A stretch of 64,000 bases of DNA from Polaribacter sp. HaHaR_3_91 (GCF_019278525.1 NZ_CP058986.1:310001-374000), one strand, 5' to 3'. Counted from the first letter of the stretch, positions 44,615-54,946 are shown. The notes: a model not told the origin generated them from the sequence alone. Translations and numbers: made by a program.

Positions 44615-45811
44615 TTACTTTATTACATTCAATCTTTTACCAACTTTAATAAAAGCAGCTACCGCTTTATCAATATGTTCTTTTGTATGTGCTGCGGATA
44701 ATTGAACTCTAATTCTTGCCTTGTCTTTTGGTACTACTGGAAAGAAAAAACCAATTACATAAATACCTTCTTCTAATAATTGGTTTGCCATAATCTGAGA
44801 CAATTTTGCATCATACAACATAACCGGTACAATTGCGGCATCTGCACCAACTAAATCGAAACCTGCAGCTTCCATTTTAGATCTAAAATGATTGGTGTTT
44901 TCCTCTAATTTATCTCTTAACGAAGTATCGTTTTCTAACATTTCAAAAACCTTTAGAGAACCACCAACAATGGCAGGAGCTAAAGAATTAGAGAATAAGT
45001 AAGGTCTAGAACGCTGACGTAACATTTCTATAATTTCTTTTTTACCCGTAGTAAAACCACCCATTGCTCCACCCAAAGCTTTTCCTAAAGTTCCGGTAAC
45101 AATATCAACTCTGCCAAGTACATTTTTTAGTTCTATTGTACCACGACCGGTTTTACCAATAAAACCAGAAGCATGACATTCATCTACCATTACCAAAGCA
45201 TCATATTTATCTGCTAAATCGCAAATTTTATCTAATTCGGCAACAACGCCGTCCATAGAAAATACACCATCGGTTACAATTATTTTAAAACGATGATTTT
45301 GTTTGTTTGCTTCAATTAACTGCTCTTCTAAAGAAACCATGTCGTTATTGTTATAACGATAACGAGCTGCTTTACACAAACGAACTCCGTCTATAATAGA
45401 AGCGTGGTTTAAGGAGTCGGAAATAATAGCATCTTCTTTTGATAATAAAGGTTCAAAAACTCCTCCATTTGCATCAAATGCTGCGGCGTATAAAATAGTG
45501 TCTTCACAATGAAAAAACTCAGCTATTTTAGCCTCTAATTCTTTATGAATATCTTGAGTTCCACAAATAAAACGAACAGAAGACATACCAAACCCATGCG
45601 AGTCTAATGTGTCTTTTGCAGCCTGAATTACTTCTTTATTATTAGACAAGCCTAAGTAATTGTTGGCACAAAAATTAATTACTTCTTCTCCTGTAGAAAC
45701 CTTAATAACGGCATCTTGTGAGGTTGTAATAATGCGCTCTTCTTTAAATAAACCATTGTCTTTAATGGCTTGTAATTCTTTCTGTAAATTCTCTTTTATG
45801 CTTCCGTACAT
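44615..45811 (-). CDS. kbl: glycine C-acetyltransferase (2-amino-3-ketobutyrate CoA ligase)
   Basis: PLP enzyme converting 2-amino-3-oxobutanoate plus CoA to glycine and acetyl-CoA, the second step of threonine breakdown. It has the alpha-oxoamine synthase pattern: '[12 protein letters not shown]', '[17 protein letters not shown]', '[19 protein letters not shown]' and PLP lysine in '[16 protein letters not shown]' near residue 240. Length 398 aa is exact for Kbl. Its usual partner, threonine dehydrogenase, remains only as a remnant 10 bases upstream (stop at 45822), so the 2-amino-3-ketobutyrate source must be encoded elsewhere or the pathway is lost. Confidence 0.95.
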   Translation of the reverse strand: MYGSIKENLQKELQAIKDNGLFKEERIITTSQDAVIKVSTGEEVINFCANNYLGLSNNKEVIQAAKDTLDSHGFGMSSVRFICGTQDIHKELEAKIAEFFHCEDTILYAAAFDANGGVFEPLLSKEDAIISDSLNHASIIDGVRLCKAARYRYNNNDMVSLEEQLIEANKQNHRFKIIVTDGVFSMDGVVAELDKICDLADKYDALVMVDECHASGFIGKTGRGTIELKNVLGRVDIVTGTLGKALGGAMGGFTTGKKEIIEMLRQRSRPYLFSNSLAPAIVGGSLKVFEMLENDTSLRDKLEENTNHFRSKMEAAGFDLVGADAAIVPVMLYDAKLSQIMANQLLEEGIYVIGFFFPVVPKDKARIRVQLSAAHTKEHIDKAVAAFIKVGKRLNVIK

Positions 45812-45821
45812 GGTATCTGTT

Positions 45822-46160
45822 TTATTTTACAGTACTTAAACTGTATTTTTCTTTTAATTTTTCTATCATTATTTTAGGCATGCTATCTAAATCGAATAGT
45901 GGCTTCCAGTTCGAATCTCTTCTTGCAGGAAAATCATCGATACTTTCTGGCCACGAGTTTGCAATTTCTTACCTGAAATCTGGCTTAAATGTAATACTAA
46001 AATTTAAGTAGGTCTTTTTTATTGAATTAAAAAATTATTTTGGTGTAAAACTCATGGTTTTTTCTTCATTGGCAGAAGGAATGGCTGCTAAATGATAGAT
46101 TTCTGTTATTTTGTACTTTAGTACGATTTCTTCTAAAGTTTTATAATTTATATCATACCG
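45822..46160 (-). pseudogene. threonine 3-dehydrogenase (tdh) remnant
   Basis: Two tdh pieces in order on the minus strand. Near 46060-46160 'KTLEEIVLKYKITEIYHLAA' is the N-terminal NAD-epimerase-type segment. At 45822-45990 'FKPDFR', stop, 'EIANSWPESIDDFPARRDSN' and the C-terminal end are visible. An in-frame stop interrupts the second piece, and roughly 200 residues are missing between the two. The order and 10-base spacing to kbl show an ancestral tdh-kbl operon. Confidence 0.8.
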
Positions 46161-46464
46161 TTTCTAAAGAAAATCAGCAGCTTTTTAAAGCTGGATCTTT
46201 AGAATTTGAAAAAACTATCAGCATATATTCAATAAAGAAATATCCAAAGCAAGTAAAAGTGATATTCAAGAAATGGTAGCACAATACTTTTCGATATCGA
46301 AACAGAAGGAGGAAGCTGTTTTTACTTTGTTAGAAAAAGATTTTTCTTTGGTTGATGAATCTCAGAAAGCAGAATATCTAAATTATTATTTTCTTACAAA
46401 CGTTCGGTATTATTGTTTGCTTGGGTATTGTATTTCAGGATATTATGAGCAATCTGTTGTTTAA
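46155..46464 (+). pseudogene. frameshifted fragment, unrecognised
   Basis: Two overlapping frames look protein-like: 'SKENQQLFKAGSLEFEKTIS', then 'ISKASKSDIQEMVAQYFSIS' to 'YYFLTNVRYYCLLGYCISGY' and a stop at 46464. There is no start codon linked to a ribosome site. The last part vaguely recalls gluconate-2-dehydrogenase subunit 3-type proteins, but I would not assign it. It is a piece of a deleted gene. Confidence 0.4.
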
Positions 46465-46497
46465 TTCTCGTTACTATGTCGGAAATACACTTAATAA

Positions 46498-46570
46498 AAA
46501 AACCGTAATCATTTTGTATTAAATGAATTACGGTTTTTAACCTGTGCTCAAGGTAGGAGTACCTTATTTT
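46498..46570 (+). terminator. two hairpins with T-tracts
   Basis: Stem AAAAACCGTAAT / ATTACGGTTTTT, then a second smaller stem AAGGTA / TACCTT followed by ATTTTTT. Likely terminator(s) left from the deleted gene upstream. Confidence 0.6.
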
Positions 46571-46709
46571 TTAAACGTGTTTAATCTCTTTAAATACTAT
46601 ATAATATAGCTTAATTAATTCATTTGAAATCAATTTTAATCAAATTTTATTTAAATAGGTAGCCCTTTTAATTGCCCTATTTTGAATATTTGTATCAAAT
46701 TGTATATTT

Positions 46710-46850
46710 ATGAAAGTTTCATTTTATTTAAGAAAGGATAAGGTCAATAAAGAAGGGTTAATGTCAGTAAGAATGTTAATTACAGCGAAAGACTGTAAAA
46801 TATTACAGGTCATAAAAAAGAGGAAAGCTTTAGACGTTATGTTAAAATTC
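46710..46850 (+). pseudogene. N-terminal remnant of a Bacteroidota tyrosine recombinase
   Basis: 'MKVSFYLRKDKVNKEGLMSV' with the following 'RMLIT' is the typical start of Bacteroidota-type integrases (arm-binding domain). After about 35 residues the match stops and the frame runs into GH39 sequence. The catalytic domain is absent. This is a scar of a mobile element at the border of rearranged DNA. Confidence 0.55.
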
Positions 46851-46899
46851 AAGCTAAAAATTAGCCCTCAAAAATTAAGTAAGTTATATGTTCTTTTTT

Positions 46900-47945
46900 T
46901 TGAAAATAATAACGTAAAATCAACTAATATTAATGCCAATTCAAAGGGCGAAAAATTTGATCATTTTTGGAGTAAAATGGTTGGATCCGGACGTGCTAAT
47001 GAAGGTTTACGAGATGGTTGGTTAGAACAATTAGAACAAGCTTAAGAAAATTGCGGATTTGAATATGTTCGTTTTCATGGAATTTTTCACGATGATATGT
47101 TTCCAGTAATTATTGAAAAAGGAAAAACGGTCTACAATTGGAAATATATTGATGATTTGTTAGATTTAAAGGTGAAGCCATTTGTTGAACTTGCATTTTT
47201 ACCAACAAGTATGGCAGCAGAAAATTCTAAAACGGTTTTCTGGTGGAAGGCAAATATTACGCCAGCAAATGATTCTTTTGAAAAATGGCATGATTTGGTA
47301 AAAGCTTTTACACAGCATTATGTGGATAGATACGGAATTGATGAAGTACTTACTTGGTACTTTGAAGTATGGAACGAGCCTAATTTATATAAGTTATTTT
47401 GGGACGGAACAAAATCTCAGTATTTTGAGTTGTACAAGCAGTCTGTTATAGCAGTACGCTCCGTAGATAATAGATTAAAAGTAGGAGGGCCTTTACGAGT
47501 AATTATGTGCCAGATACTTGTTTTGATGGAGAAACGACAGATGATGAAGCTTCAGAAGCTGTTTTTAACACGTTTTGCAAAATCATTAAAACTAGATTTA
47601 GAATGGTTAAATAAAACCATAGCTAAAAGTGAATATCCAGACATAGAAATTCACTTAACAGAATGGAACACAAGAGATCCAATGCATGATCGTTTACCAG
47701 TAGCGGCTTATATTGTAAAATCTAATCTAGATTGTATTGGCTTAATAAACTCTTTAGCTTTTTGAACATTTACTGATATTTTTGAAGAAAAGGAAGAAGC
47801 CCAAATAGAGCTGGAGTTTATGGACTTTATACCTAGTCCTAAGAAAAGTGAAGATCTAAGAGATTTAGTTCATATGCAAGCAAATGAACAAACCATTTCT
47901 CAACGTCTAAAAACGGTTGGTTATGAAACTTGTTTGTCTGGTAAT
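46900..47945 (+). pseudogene. GH39-like glycosidase pseudogene
   Basis: Consecutive pieces in shifting frames: 'FDHFWSKMVGSGRANEGLRD' (about 46945), a stop, then 'CGFEYVRFHGIFHDDM', 'WYFEVWNEPNLYKLFW' with the acid/base Glu of GH39 (near 47380), 'EIHLTEWNTRD' with the nucleophile Glu (near 47660), and after another stop 'TFTDIFEE'. GH39 members are beta-xylosidases or alpha-L-iduronidases. At least three frame breaks make it inactive. Its 3' end is cut exactly where the duplicated sigma/FecR block begins. Confidence 0.82.
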
Positions 47946-48155
47946 AGATTTTTCAGTATTTATTTTTAATCTATTATTCCAAAGTGTTATAAATGTTTGC
48001 TGTACAATATCTTCTGCTTCATGTAAATCGTGAGTATAGGTAACGGCATAATCTAAAAGTTTTTTATAATAACGATCAAACAATATACTAAATGCCTTTC
48101 TACTGCCTTTTTTAATGCTTTTAGCTAATATAGTGTCGTCAGAGAGATTTTTCAA
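47942..48155 (-). pseudogene. truncated ECF sigma factor (duplicate of the 58489 gene)
   Basis: The first 71 codons are identical to the intact sigma factor at 58489-59073 (through 'RLKINTEKSI'). At 47942 the sequence switches to unrelated DNA and stops after 11 more residues. Sigma region 4 is missing, so it cannot bind the -35 element. It is the left edge of the duplicated block. Confidence 0.9.
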
Positions 48156-48213
48156 ATTAATTTTTAGAATTTTTGATTAAAAGACAAATATGCTAAAAAA
48201 AATATGAAATAAG

Positions 48214-48241
48214 ACTAAGGGTAAAATAATAAATTAGCGTA
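48214..48241 (+). promoter_or_regulatory. 28-bp ECF-type promoter box, copy A
   Basis: Begins ACTAAGGGTAAAATAA and ends CGTA, 35 bases before the fecR start codon. Identical to 59132-59159 and 25/28 identical to 57429-57456 (minus strand). Confidence 0.65.
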
Positions 48242-48276
48242 TTTGTTGTATAAATTAAACTGAAATAGATAAAACG

Positions 48277-49407
48277 TTGAAAAAACTTACAATAAAATAC
48301 ATAATTAATACAATCTCTTCAAAAGAGTTAGTAGAACTCAAAGAGATGTTAAAAGAAAAGAAAAATCAACAGGTTTTTAAAGATTATATAAAAGATTATT
48401 ATGCTGTTCATACGGTATTAAATAAACCAGATATAGACAAAGCATATGATAAACTTTGGGATGCTATAGAGAAACAAAAGCCTAGGCAACAACCTCTTTC
48501 GATGTGGTTTAAATATGCCGCAGCAGCTGTAATAGTTTTGACATTTTCATTATCGTATTATTTAATAAATAACCAAGAACAAAATGGAATAAAAAACACA
48601 GTTGCAGAAGCAGTAATCCCAGGTACTAATAAGGCTATTTTAACTCTTGATGATGGCTCTGATATTATGTTAGAAAAGGGAAAACCTTATAAAACAGCTA
48701 AGTTAACTAGTAATGGGGTGCAAATTAAATATGATAAAAAAGGAGAGAATCAAGTGTTATATAACCACTTAACCGTACCAAGAGGAGGTAGGTTTGAAGT
48801 TGAATTGGCAGATGGTACTCGAGTCTGGTTAAATTCAGATTCAAAATTAAAATATCCAGTAAGTTTTAAGGAGGGAATAACACGAGAAGTTGAGCTTATA
48901 TATGGAGAAGCTTTTTTTGATGTGTCTTCAAGTAAAAACCATAAAGGAACACGTTTTAAAGTTCGTTCTAGACTGCAAGAAGTAGAAGTTTTGGGTACAG
49001 AATTTAATATAAAAGCTTACAGTGATGATGTAAATGTGTATACCACTTTAGTAGAAGGTAAAGTGTCTGTGAAAAATGAATTCTTTAAAGAAAAATTAAA
49101 TCCCGGATTTCAGTCTGTTATAGGTAGTTCGGGAGGCGCTATTGAGGTTAAGACTGTTAAGGTATACAATGAAATAGCTTGGAGGGAAGGAATCTTTTCA
49201 TTTCGAGATAAGCCATTGAAAGAAATTATGAAATCTTTATCTAGATGGTATGATGTAGATATAATTATTAAAAATAAAAAACTGGAAGATATAAGATTTA
49301 ATGGTGTCTTAAGTAAAAGTATGAATTTAGAAGAGGTTTTAGAACCTATTAAAAGAAGTATTAATCTGAATTATAAAGTATATGGTAAAAGAATAGTTCT
49401 AGAATAA
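48277..49407 (+). CDS. FecR-type anti-sigma factor, copy A
   Basis: Inner-membrane regulator that holds an ECF sigma factor and is signalled by the SusC receptor. Start codon TTG. The cytoplasmic N-terminal helical part (residues 1-85) binds sigma; one membrane helix lies at about 88-106 ('FKYAAAAVIVLTFSLSYYLI'); the periplasmic FecR domain spans about 150-260 ('VPRGGRFEVELADGTRVWLN'), followed by a C-terminal DUF4974/STN-like domain (about 305-376). It is identical at protein level to the copy at 59195. Because its own sigma gene is cut, this copy can only act on the sigma factor made from 58489. Confidence 0.93.
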   Translation: MKKLTIKYIINTISSKELVELKEMLKEKKNQQVFKDYIKDYYAVHTVLNKPDIDKAYDKLWDAIEKQKPRQQPLSMWFKYAAAAVIVLTFSLSYYLINNQEQNGIKNTVAEAVIPGTNKAILTLDDGSDIMLEKGKPYKTAKLTSNGVQIKYDKKGENQVLYNHLTVPRGGRFEVELADGTRVWLNSDSKLKYPVSFKEGITREVELIYGEAFFDVSSSKNHKGTRFKVRSRLQEVEVLGTEFNIKAYSDDVNVYTTLVEGKVSVKNEFFKEKLNPGFQSVIGSSGGAIEVKTVKVYNEIAWREGIFSFRDKPLKEIMKSLSRWYDVDIIIKNKKLEDIRFNGVLSKSMNLEEVLEPIKRSINLNYKVYGKRIVLE

Positions 49408-49500
49408 AAAAGAGACGAAGTTTATACCGCTCAAAGTAAATTAACTTCATCCCTTAGAATAAATACATTAATTAAATGAATAACTAATACCAACAAATTT

Positions 49501-52500
49501 ATGAATATTAATTTCACAAAAAAAACATTCTTTATAAAGAAAGAAAGAATTCGAAATTTTATTATGAGAATAGCCCTATTATTATTATTATGTTTTACCA
49601 TTTTAGGTTTTAAGCCTATCGATATAATTTCTAAAAATGTAAGAATTACAATTGAGGAAGATAAAACTGTTTCTGTGAATGAAATTTTTGATATGGTTAA
49701 AAGTCAGACAGGTTATTCATTTGTTTATAAATCAGATTTGTTTAATGGTTATCCAAAAGTAGTTCTTAAAAAAGGTGTTTTTAAAGCTAAAAACCTTTTA
49801 GATATGAGTTTGTCTAAAGGTAAGTTTATATATGGTTTTTCAGAAGGTAATACTATTGTAATTCAAGAAAAATCTAAATCAATTAATATTAACCAAACAC
49901 GTACAGTAAAAGGTGTAGTAACTGATGAAGAAGGTGTCCCTTTATCTGGAGTAGATGTTTTTGAAAAAAATACACCTGGTGAAACAACCAAAGATGATGG
50001 TACCTACGAGATAAGTCTAAGTAGTAGCAGTGAAGATATAATTATTGTATTTAGTTTTCGAGGTTTATTAACTCAAAAAGTTAAGGTGGGTAAGCAGGCA
50101 GTAATCAATGTAGTTCTTAAAAAAGATTTAACGAATTTAAATGAAGTTTTAATGACAGGATACCATAGTTTATCTAAAGAAGAGTCTACGGGTTCATATT
50201 CTACAGTTAATGCTGAGGCAATTGAAAATAGGGTTCAAACTAATATTTTATCGAGAATAGAAGGTGCAGCAAATGGTGTGTCTTTGTATAAGGGAACTCC
50301 TGTTATTAGAGGAGGTGCTACTTTTTCAGCTGATAATACTCCTTTAATCGTTGTCGATGGTGTACCTTATGAAGGAGATTTAGAAGCGATAAATCCCAAA
50401 GAAATTGAAAATATTACTATATTAAAAGATGCTTCAGCAACTTCTATTTATGGTGTAAGATCTGCCAATGGGGTTATTGTTATTACTACCAAAGGAGGTT
50501 ATGTGGGGGGACCAACATTTAGTTATTCATCTACAAGACAATTAACACCTCTACCAGATCGTTCGTACGCAAACTTAATGTCATCATCCGAATTTATTGA
50601 TTATCAAATGTATATTTTTGATAAGGCATACGATAGTAATATTAGACAGAATTCTGCATTGGCGCAAAACCAAGTGAGTAAATTATTGTATGATAGAGAA
50701 GATGGAAATATTACTGAAGAGTATTTTAATTCAGAAATAAATAGGCTTAGAGGGGTAGATGGTTATGAGCAAGTGGAAAACGAATTGTTAACTAATAAAA
50801 TAACTTATCAACATAATTTTTCTATGAAAGGCGGGTCTGATAAGCATCAATATTCATTAGCTTTAAATTTTACTACTACAGGTTCTAATGAGGTAAATAA
50901 TTCTGTAGACCGAATTGGTTTTAATACAAAAAACAGTTTTCAATTAACTGATCGGGTTGATTTAGATTTAAGTGTTATTGGTAGTTACAATAGTTCTGAT
51001 AACTATACAGGTATTTCTGGATTGGATTTATTGGGCGGGTCTATGGTTCCTTTTCAGACACTTAAAGATGAAAACGGAGATCTATCTCAGTGGGAATATA
51101 TCAAAAGTAGTGAGGAAGTAAATAGGTTAAATTCACTTGGATTGATAGATGAAACGTACTATCCTTTAAAAGAGTTAGAAACCCATCAAGTAACTTATGA
51201 AAACCCTTATATTAATATAAATATTGGTGGGAAATTTGATTTCACAAAATCATTGAACTTAGAATTAAGAGGACAAACAGAAATAGGTAATTCTCATATT
51301 AATGACTATTCAAGTGAGGAAAATTATTTAATTCGTAAATTAATCAACGATGCTTCACAATTTGAAGACGGTAAATTAATATTTAATATTCCGTATGGAG
51401 GACGAGTGATAGAAAAGACTATTAATCAACAATCATATACATTAAAAGCACAACTTAATTATAATAATCTATTCAAACAAAAACATGATGTAAATGTGTT
51501 TATTGGAGCAGAAAGACGACAGGTAATAAATACGACCCATGGATTTGCTAGATATGGTTACGATAATGATAGATTGTTTTTTTCTGCAGTAAATGAAGCA
51601 ACATTAAGATCAAGTGTGATTTTAGGGACGAATTCTTATGATGGAACGTTTCAATTTACGGGAGTTGATCCTGCTAGTACTTATATAGACGATAAATATG
51701 TTTCTTTTTATGGAAATGGGTCATATGAATTTGATGGTAATTTAAGATTTAATGCTAGTATAAGAGTAGATCAATCTAATTTATATGGAACAAATTCAAA
51801 GCACCAATACCGTCCTTTGTGGTCTATAGGTGCAAATTATAGAATAAACACAGACTCTATATCTTGGTTAGATCTACTAAAGATTAGATCTTCATATGGA
51901 ATAAATGGTAATGTCTACAGAGAAAGTGATCTTTATACTATATTCGAAGTATCCCCGTCAGATAATATTAATACAGGAGAAGAGGTTTTAAGATGGGAAA
52001 AAACAAACAGCACTAATTTTGCTATAGATTATAGCTTGTTTTCAAATAGAATCTCAGGTAGTATTGATTTTTATAATAAGAAAACTACTAATTTAATCGG
52101 AAATGTAGTAAATGATGCTACAACTTTAGGATGGGATGATGCTACTGAGAATTATGCTTCGATGAATAATAAAGGATTTGAGTTTCAATTGCATTCAAAA
52201 ATTATAGATGATACAGATTTTAAATGGAGTACTAATTATTTGTTTAGTTATAATAAAAATGAAATTAAAGAGCTTAATGATTCAGAAACAAGTGTAGATT
52301 CATATTTCGGATTGCAAGCTCGAGAAGGAAAACCTTTTAATAGTATTTATAGTATTAATTATGCAGGTTTAGATGAAACAGGTTCTCCAACAGCTTATAA
52401 GGCAGATGGAACTATTGTAAGTACTTTAGAGGAATTGGAGTACGATGACTTAATACACGAAGGAACTTACAATCCACCATACCACATGTCTCTTTCTAAC

Positions 52501-52980
52501 GAGATTAAATATAAACAATTTGAATTTTCATTCCTTTTGGTTTATTATGGAGGGAATGTACAAAGAGACGTTGCTGCTGGGTTTTATCCATCATTTTCAA
52601 ATCCTTATGATTTAAATAATAATTTAGATAGAATAAATTTAAACTACTGGAAACAGCCTGGTGATGAGGAAGATATTTATATATCTCCCGCTTATAAAGC
52701 TACTGATGATAATGCTACTGATTTATGGAAATATGCCAACATACATGTTCAAAAAGCAGATTATATTAAATTAAGAAATATAGCTTTAGCATATAACTTA
52801 CCAAATGTAATATTGGATAAAATGAAAATTTCAGGATTAAGATTCTCTTTTGATGTCCAAAATCCATTAAGATGGGCCTCTAATAGAAATAACTTAGATC
52901 CTGAAGTATGGAATAATCAAAACAACAGAGGAGCAGTAATTATGCCAACATATACCTTAGGAGTTAACTTAAACTTTTAA
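49501..52980 (+). CDS. SusC-like TonB-dependent receptor with STN signalling domain, copy A
   Basis: Outer-membrane importer of oligosaccharides. After a signal sequence (about 20-45) come the STN domain (about 50-120, contacts FecR), a carboxypeptidase-D-like domain (about 138-225), the plug with 'VIRGGATFSADNTPLIVVDG' and 'TSIYGVRSANGVIVITTKGG', and the barrel to the C-terminal 'PTYTLGVNLNF'. Length 1159 aa is normal. It resembles the copy at 60419 throughout but differs at many barrel-loop positions. Its SusD partner directly downstream is broken, so it may be an orphan or use another SusD. Confidence 0.93.
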   Translation: MNINFTKKTFFIKKERIRNFIMRIALLLLLCFTILGFKPIDIISKNVRITIEEDKTVSVNEIFDMVKSQTGYSFVYKSDLFNGYPKVVLKKGVFKAKNLLDMSLSKGKFIYGFSEGNTIVIQEKSKSININQTRTVKGVVTDEEGVPLSGVDVFEKNTPGETTKDDGTYEISLSSSSEDIIIVFSFRGLLTQKVKVGKQAVINVVLKKDLTNLNEVLMTGYHSLSKEESTGSYSTVNAEAIENRVQTNILSRIEGAANGVSLYKGTPVIRGGATFSADNTPLIVVDGVPYEGDLEAINPKEIENITILKDASATSIYGVRSANGVIVITTKGGYVGGPTFSYSSTRQLTPLPDRSYANLMSSSEFIDYQMYIFDKAYDSNIRQNSALAQNQVSKLLYDREDGNITEEYFNSEINRLRGVDGYEQVENELLTNKITYQHNFSMKGGSDKHQYSLALNFTTTGSNEVNNSVDRIGFNTKNSFQLTDRVDLDLSVIGSYNSSDNYTGISGLDLLGGSMVPFQTLKDENGDLSQWEYIKSSEEVNRLNSLGLIDETYYPLKELETHQVTYENPYININIGGKFDFTKSLNLELRGQTEIGNSHINDYSSEENYLIRKLINDASQFEDGKLIFNIPYGGRVIEKTINQQSYTLKAQLNYNNLFKQKHDVNVFIGAERRQVINTTHGFARYGYDNDRLFFSAVNEATLRSSVILGTNSYDGTFQFTGVDPASTYIDDKYVSFYGNGSYEFDGNLRFNASIRVDQSNLYGTNSKHQYRPLWSIGANYRINTDSISWLDLLKIRSSYGINGNVYRESDLYTIFEVSPSDNINTGEEVLRWEKTNSTNFAIDYSLFSNRISGSIDFYNKKTTNLIGNVVNDATTLGWDDATENYASMNNKGFEFQLHSKIIDDTDFKWSTNYLFSYNKNEIKELNDSETSVDSYFGLQAREGKPFNSIYSINYAGLDETGSPTAYKADGTIVSTLEELEYDDLIHEGTYNPPYHMSLSNEIKYKQFEFSFLLVYYGGNVQRDVAAGFYPSFSNPYDLNNNLDRINLNYWKQPGDEEDIYISPAYKATDDNATDLWKYANIHVQKADYIKLRNIALAYNLPNVILDKMKISGLRFSFDVQNPLRWASNRNNLDPEVWNNQNNRGAVIMPTYTLGVNLNF

Positions 52981-52983
52981 AAT

Positions 52984-53555
52984 TAAAAACATATAAAATA
53001 TTATTAGTATCGTTAATTGATATTTGTTTTTATTCTTGTGATGATTACCTAGTTGTAGATCCTAAGAGCTATAATATACTGGATAATTATGAAGATTATG
53101 TTTCTTTAGTTTATCTCTATTACCGGATGTTGTAAACACAAATTATCTTATAGATGATTTAAAAAAGTCGACAGATTCAAGCTTTCTGGAGGGAGTCATT
53201 TTAGCTAGTATTAGTGAAGTACAAAAAAATATTATTACTTCAATTCAGAACCAATCACCCTGTAGGAAAAGATAATGAGTATTATGCATCAGTATATATC
53301 AAGTCTATATATTTAATTTGGTAATCAATAATGTAATGGATATTATGATTTTTTATAGAGGATTAAAAAAAATAGCTAAGGAAGAAGCTTTAGGTATAAA
53401 AAAGAAGGAGATTCATGTTTGTTGGCGACTTTAGATTCCAAGATTTTAAAAGGTTGAATACAGGATCTGCTTTAGCTAAAACAGTAATTCATAATGCAGA
53501 TGATGTTGAATATATATTACCACCAAATGATGTTATAGATATAATAAACGTTTAA
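52984..53555 (+). pseudogene. SusD/RagB-like lipoprotein pseudogene
   Basis: Starts in the usual place after susC, but the start codon is lost (ATT where ATG is expected). The first 50 codons read 'KTYKILLVS', lipobox-like 'YSCDDYLVVDPKSYNIL' and 'EDYVSLVY', then stop. The last 45 codons read 'FRFQDFKRLNTGSALAK' and 'EYILPPNDVIDIINV', a typical SusD C-terminus. Most of the about 480-residue middle is gone. Remaining pieces in between have stops. Confidence 0.82.
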
Positions 53556-53569
53556 ATTATTTTAATCAA

Positions 53570-54946
53570 ATGAAAAAAACAATATTGAATTTTGTGCTTT
53601 TATTAAGTCTGATGGCTTGCACAACTGAAAAAACAGTGGAATATTCCTTGCTTTCTGGCAAAATTAATAACATTGATACTAAAGAAATAATTTTAACAAA
53701 AGTAAATCAGTCTTCAAAAAAGAAAATTGCAATTGATCAAAATGGTTTTTTTTTAGATACTATTAAAACTAGTGCTGGGTCTTATTTACTTACTTTAGGA
53801 AAAAATAAGATTAATATTTATTTAAACAAAGGAAGTGAAGTTAACATTACCGCTGATTCTAAGGATTTTAATAATTCTTTAAATATTTCAGGTAAAGGAT
53901 CTGGAACTACAAAATATTTATTATTAAAAAAAGAGGCAATAAAGATAAGAACAGATAAGAAATCGTTTTATTCATTAGAAGAAATTGACTTTAAAAATAC
54001 AGCCAAGAATTTAAATTCTCAGCTTAATAAAGCATTAGATACTATAGAAGGAATTGATGCAACTTTTAAAGCATTAGAAAAGAAGGAGATTAATTACAGT
54101 TATTTACTTGATTTATCAGAGTATACAAAAGGTCTCCATAGTTATTGGGCAAAGAAGAATAACTACACTCCTTCTAATGGGTTTTTAGATGAAGTAAAAA
54201 CTTTAGATGTTACTAATGAAAAAGACTTTAAAACTTCCAATACTTATAAGCAATTAGTTGTTGCACACTATTTAAATAAAGCTAAAGATTTATCAAAAAA
54301 AGATTCTATTAGTTTATCTCTAGCCAGGATGAAGGTAAATGCAATAATTCCAAATCAAACGATTAAAAATGAACTAATATTTTCTGGTACAGAATATGGA
54401 ATGCTTAATGTAGGAGATTTTGAAGAGTACTATCAAATATTTATTAATGCTTCTACTAATGAATATAACAATGCTAAAGTAACAAAAGTATATAACAAGT
54501 TGCTAGATATAAGCAAAGGTAAACCATCCCCAAAATTTATAGACTATGAAAAGCATTCAGGAGGAACTTTATCGTTAGATGATTTAAAAGGAAAATATGT
54601 TTATATCGATATTTGGGCAACATGGTGTATACCTTGTTTAAATGAGTTACCATATTTAAAAAAGATAGAAAAAGCATATCATGGTAAGCATATTTATTTT
54701 TTAAGTTTATCAATTGATGCCCCCAAAGATTACGATAAATGGAAACAAATGGTTATTGATGAGAAATTAGGAAGTGTTCAAGTTATTGCTGATAAAGGAG
54801 GAAAATCTAAGTTTATTGATGATTATTTTGTTGTCTCAATACCTCGATTTATATTATTAGACCCAGAAGGGAAAATAGTTTCTAACAAAGCACCCCGTCC
54901 TTCTAGTCCTGAGTTGATAGATTTATTTAATGAGCTAAATATTTAA
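53570..54946 (+). CDS. TlpA-like thioredoxin-fold lipoprotein
   Basis: Periplasmic thiol-disulfide oxidoreductase. Lipobox 'LSLMACTTEK'. Residues about 25-110 form a DUF4369-like beta domain ('YSLLSGKINNIDTKEIILTK'), the middle is helical, and residues about 320-458 are a thioredoxin domain with active site WCIPC near residues 350-354 and a cis-Pro region 'SIPRFILLDPEGKIV'. Such proteins often follow susCD in Bacteroidota, maybe to repair or fold exported proteins. It begins 15 bases after the dead susD and so probably belonged to that operon. A decayed copy lies downstream. Confidence 0.88.
   Translation: MKKTILNFVLLLSLMACTTEKTVEYSLLSGKINNIDTKEIILTKVNQSSKKKIAIDQNGFFLDTIKTSAGSYLLTLGKNKINIYLNKGSEVNITADSKDFNNSLNISGKGSGTTKYLLLKKEAIKIRTDKKSFYSLEEIDFKNTAKNLNSQLNKALDTIEGIDATFKALEKKEINYSYLLDLSEYTKGLHSYWAKKNNYTPSNGFLDEVKTLDVTNEKDFKTSNTYKQLVVAHYLNKAKDLSKKDSISLSLARMKVNAIIPNQTIKNELIFSGTEYGMLNVGDFEEYYQIFINASTNEYNNAKVTKVYNKLLDISKGKPSPKFIDYEKHSGGTLSLDDLKGKYVYIDIWATWCIPCLNELPYLKKIEKAYHGKHIYFLSLSIDAPKDYDKWKQMVIDEKLGSVQVIADKGGKSKFIDDYFVVSIPRFILLDPEGKIVSNKAPRPSSPELIDLFNELNI

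Larger units (their letters stand above)
47942..49506. repeat. duplicated block, copy A (partner of 58860-60424)
   Basis: About 1,565 bases matching 58860-60424 at a constant offset of 10,918. I found one mismatch (49466 C versus 60384 T); the encoded FecR proteins are identical. It covers the sigma factor start, the shared intergenic region, fecR and the first codons of susC. Confidence 0.93.

Noticed and set aside
47907..48155. 82-aa protein on the minus strand
   Set aside because: Identical to the first 71 residues of the ECF sigma factor at 58489 and then unrelated; a truncation product, not a gene.
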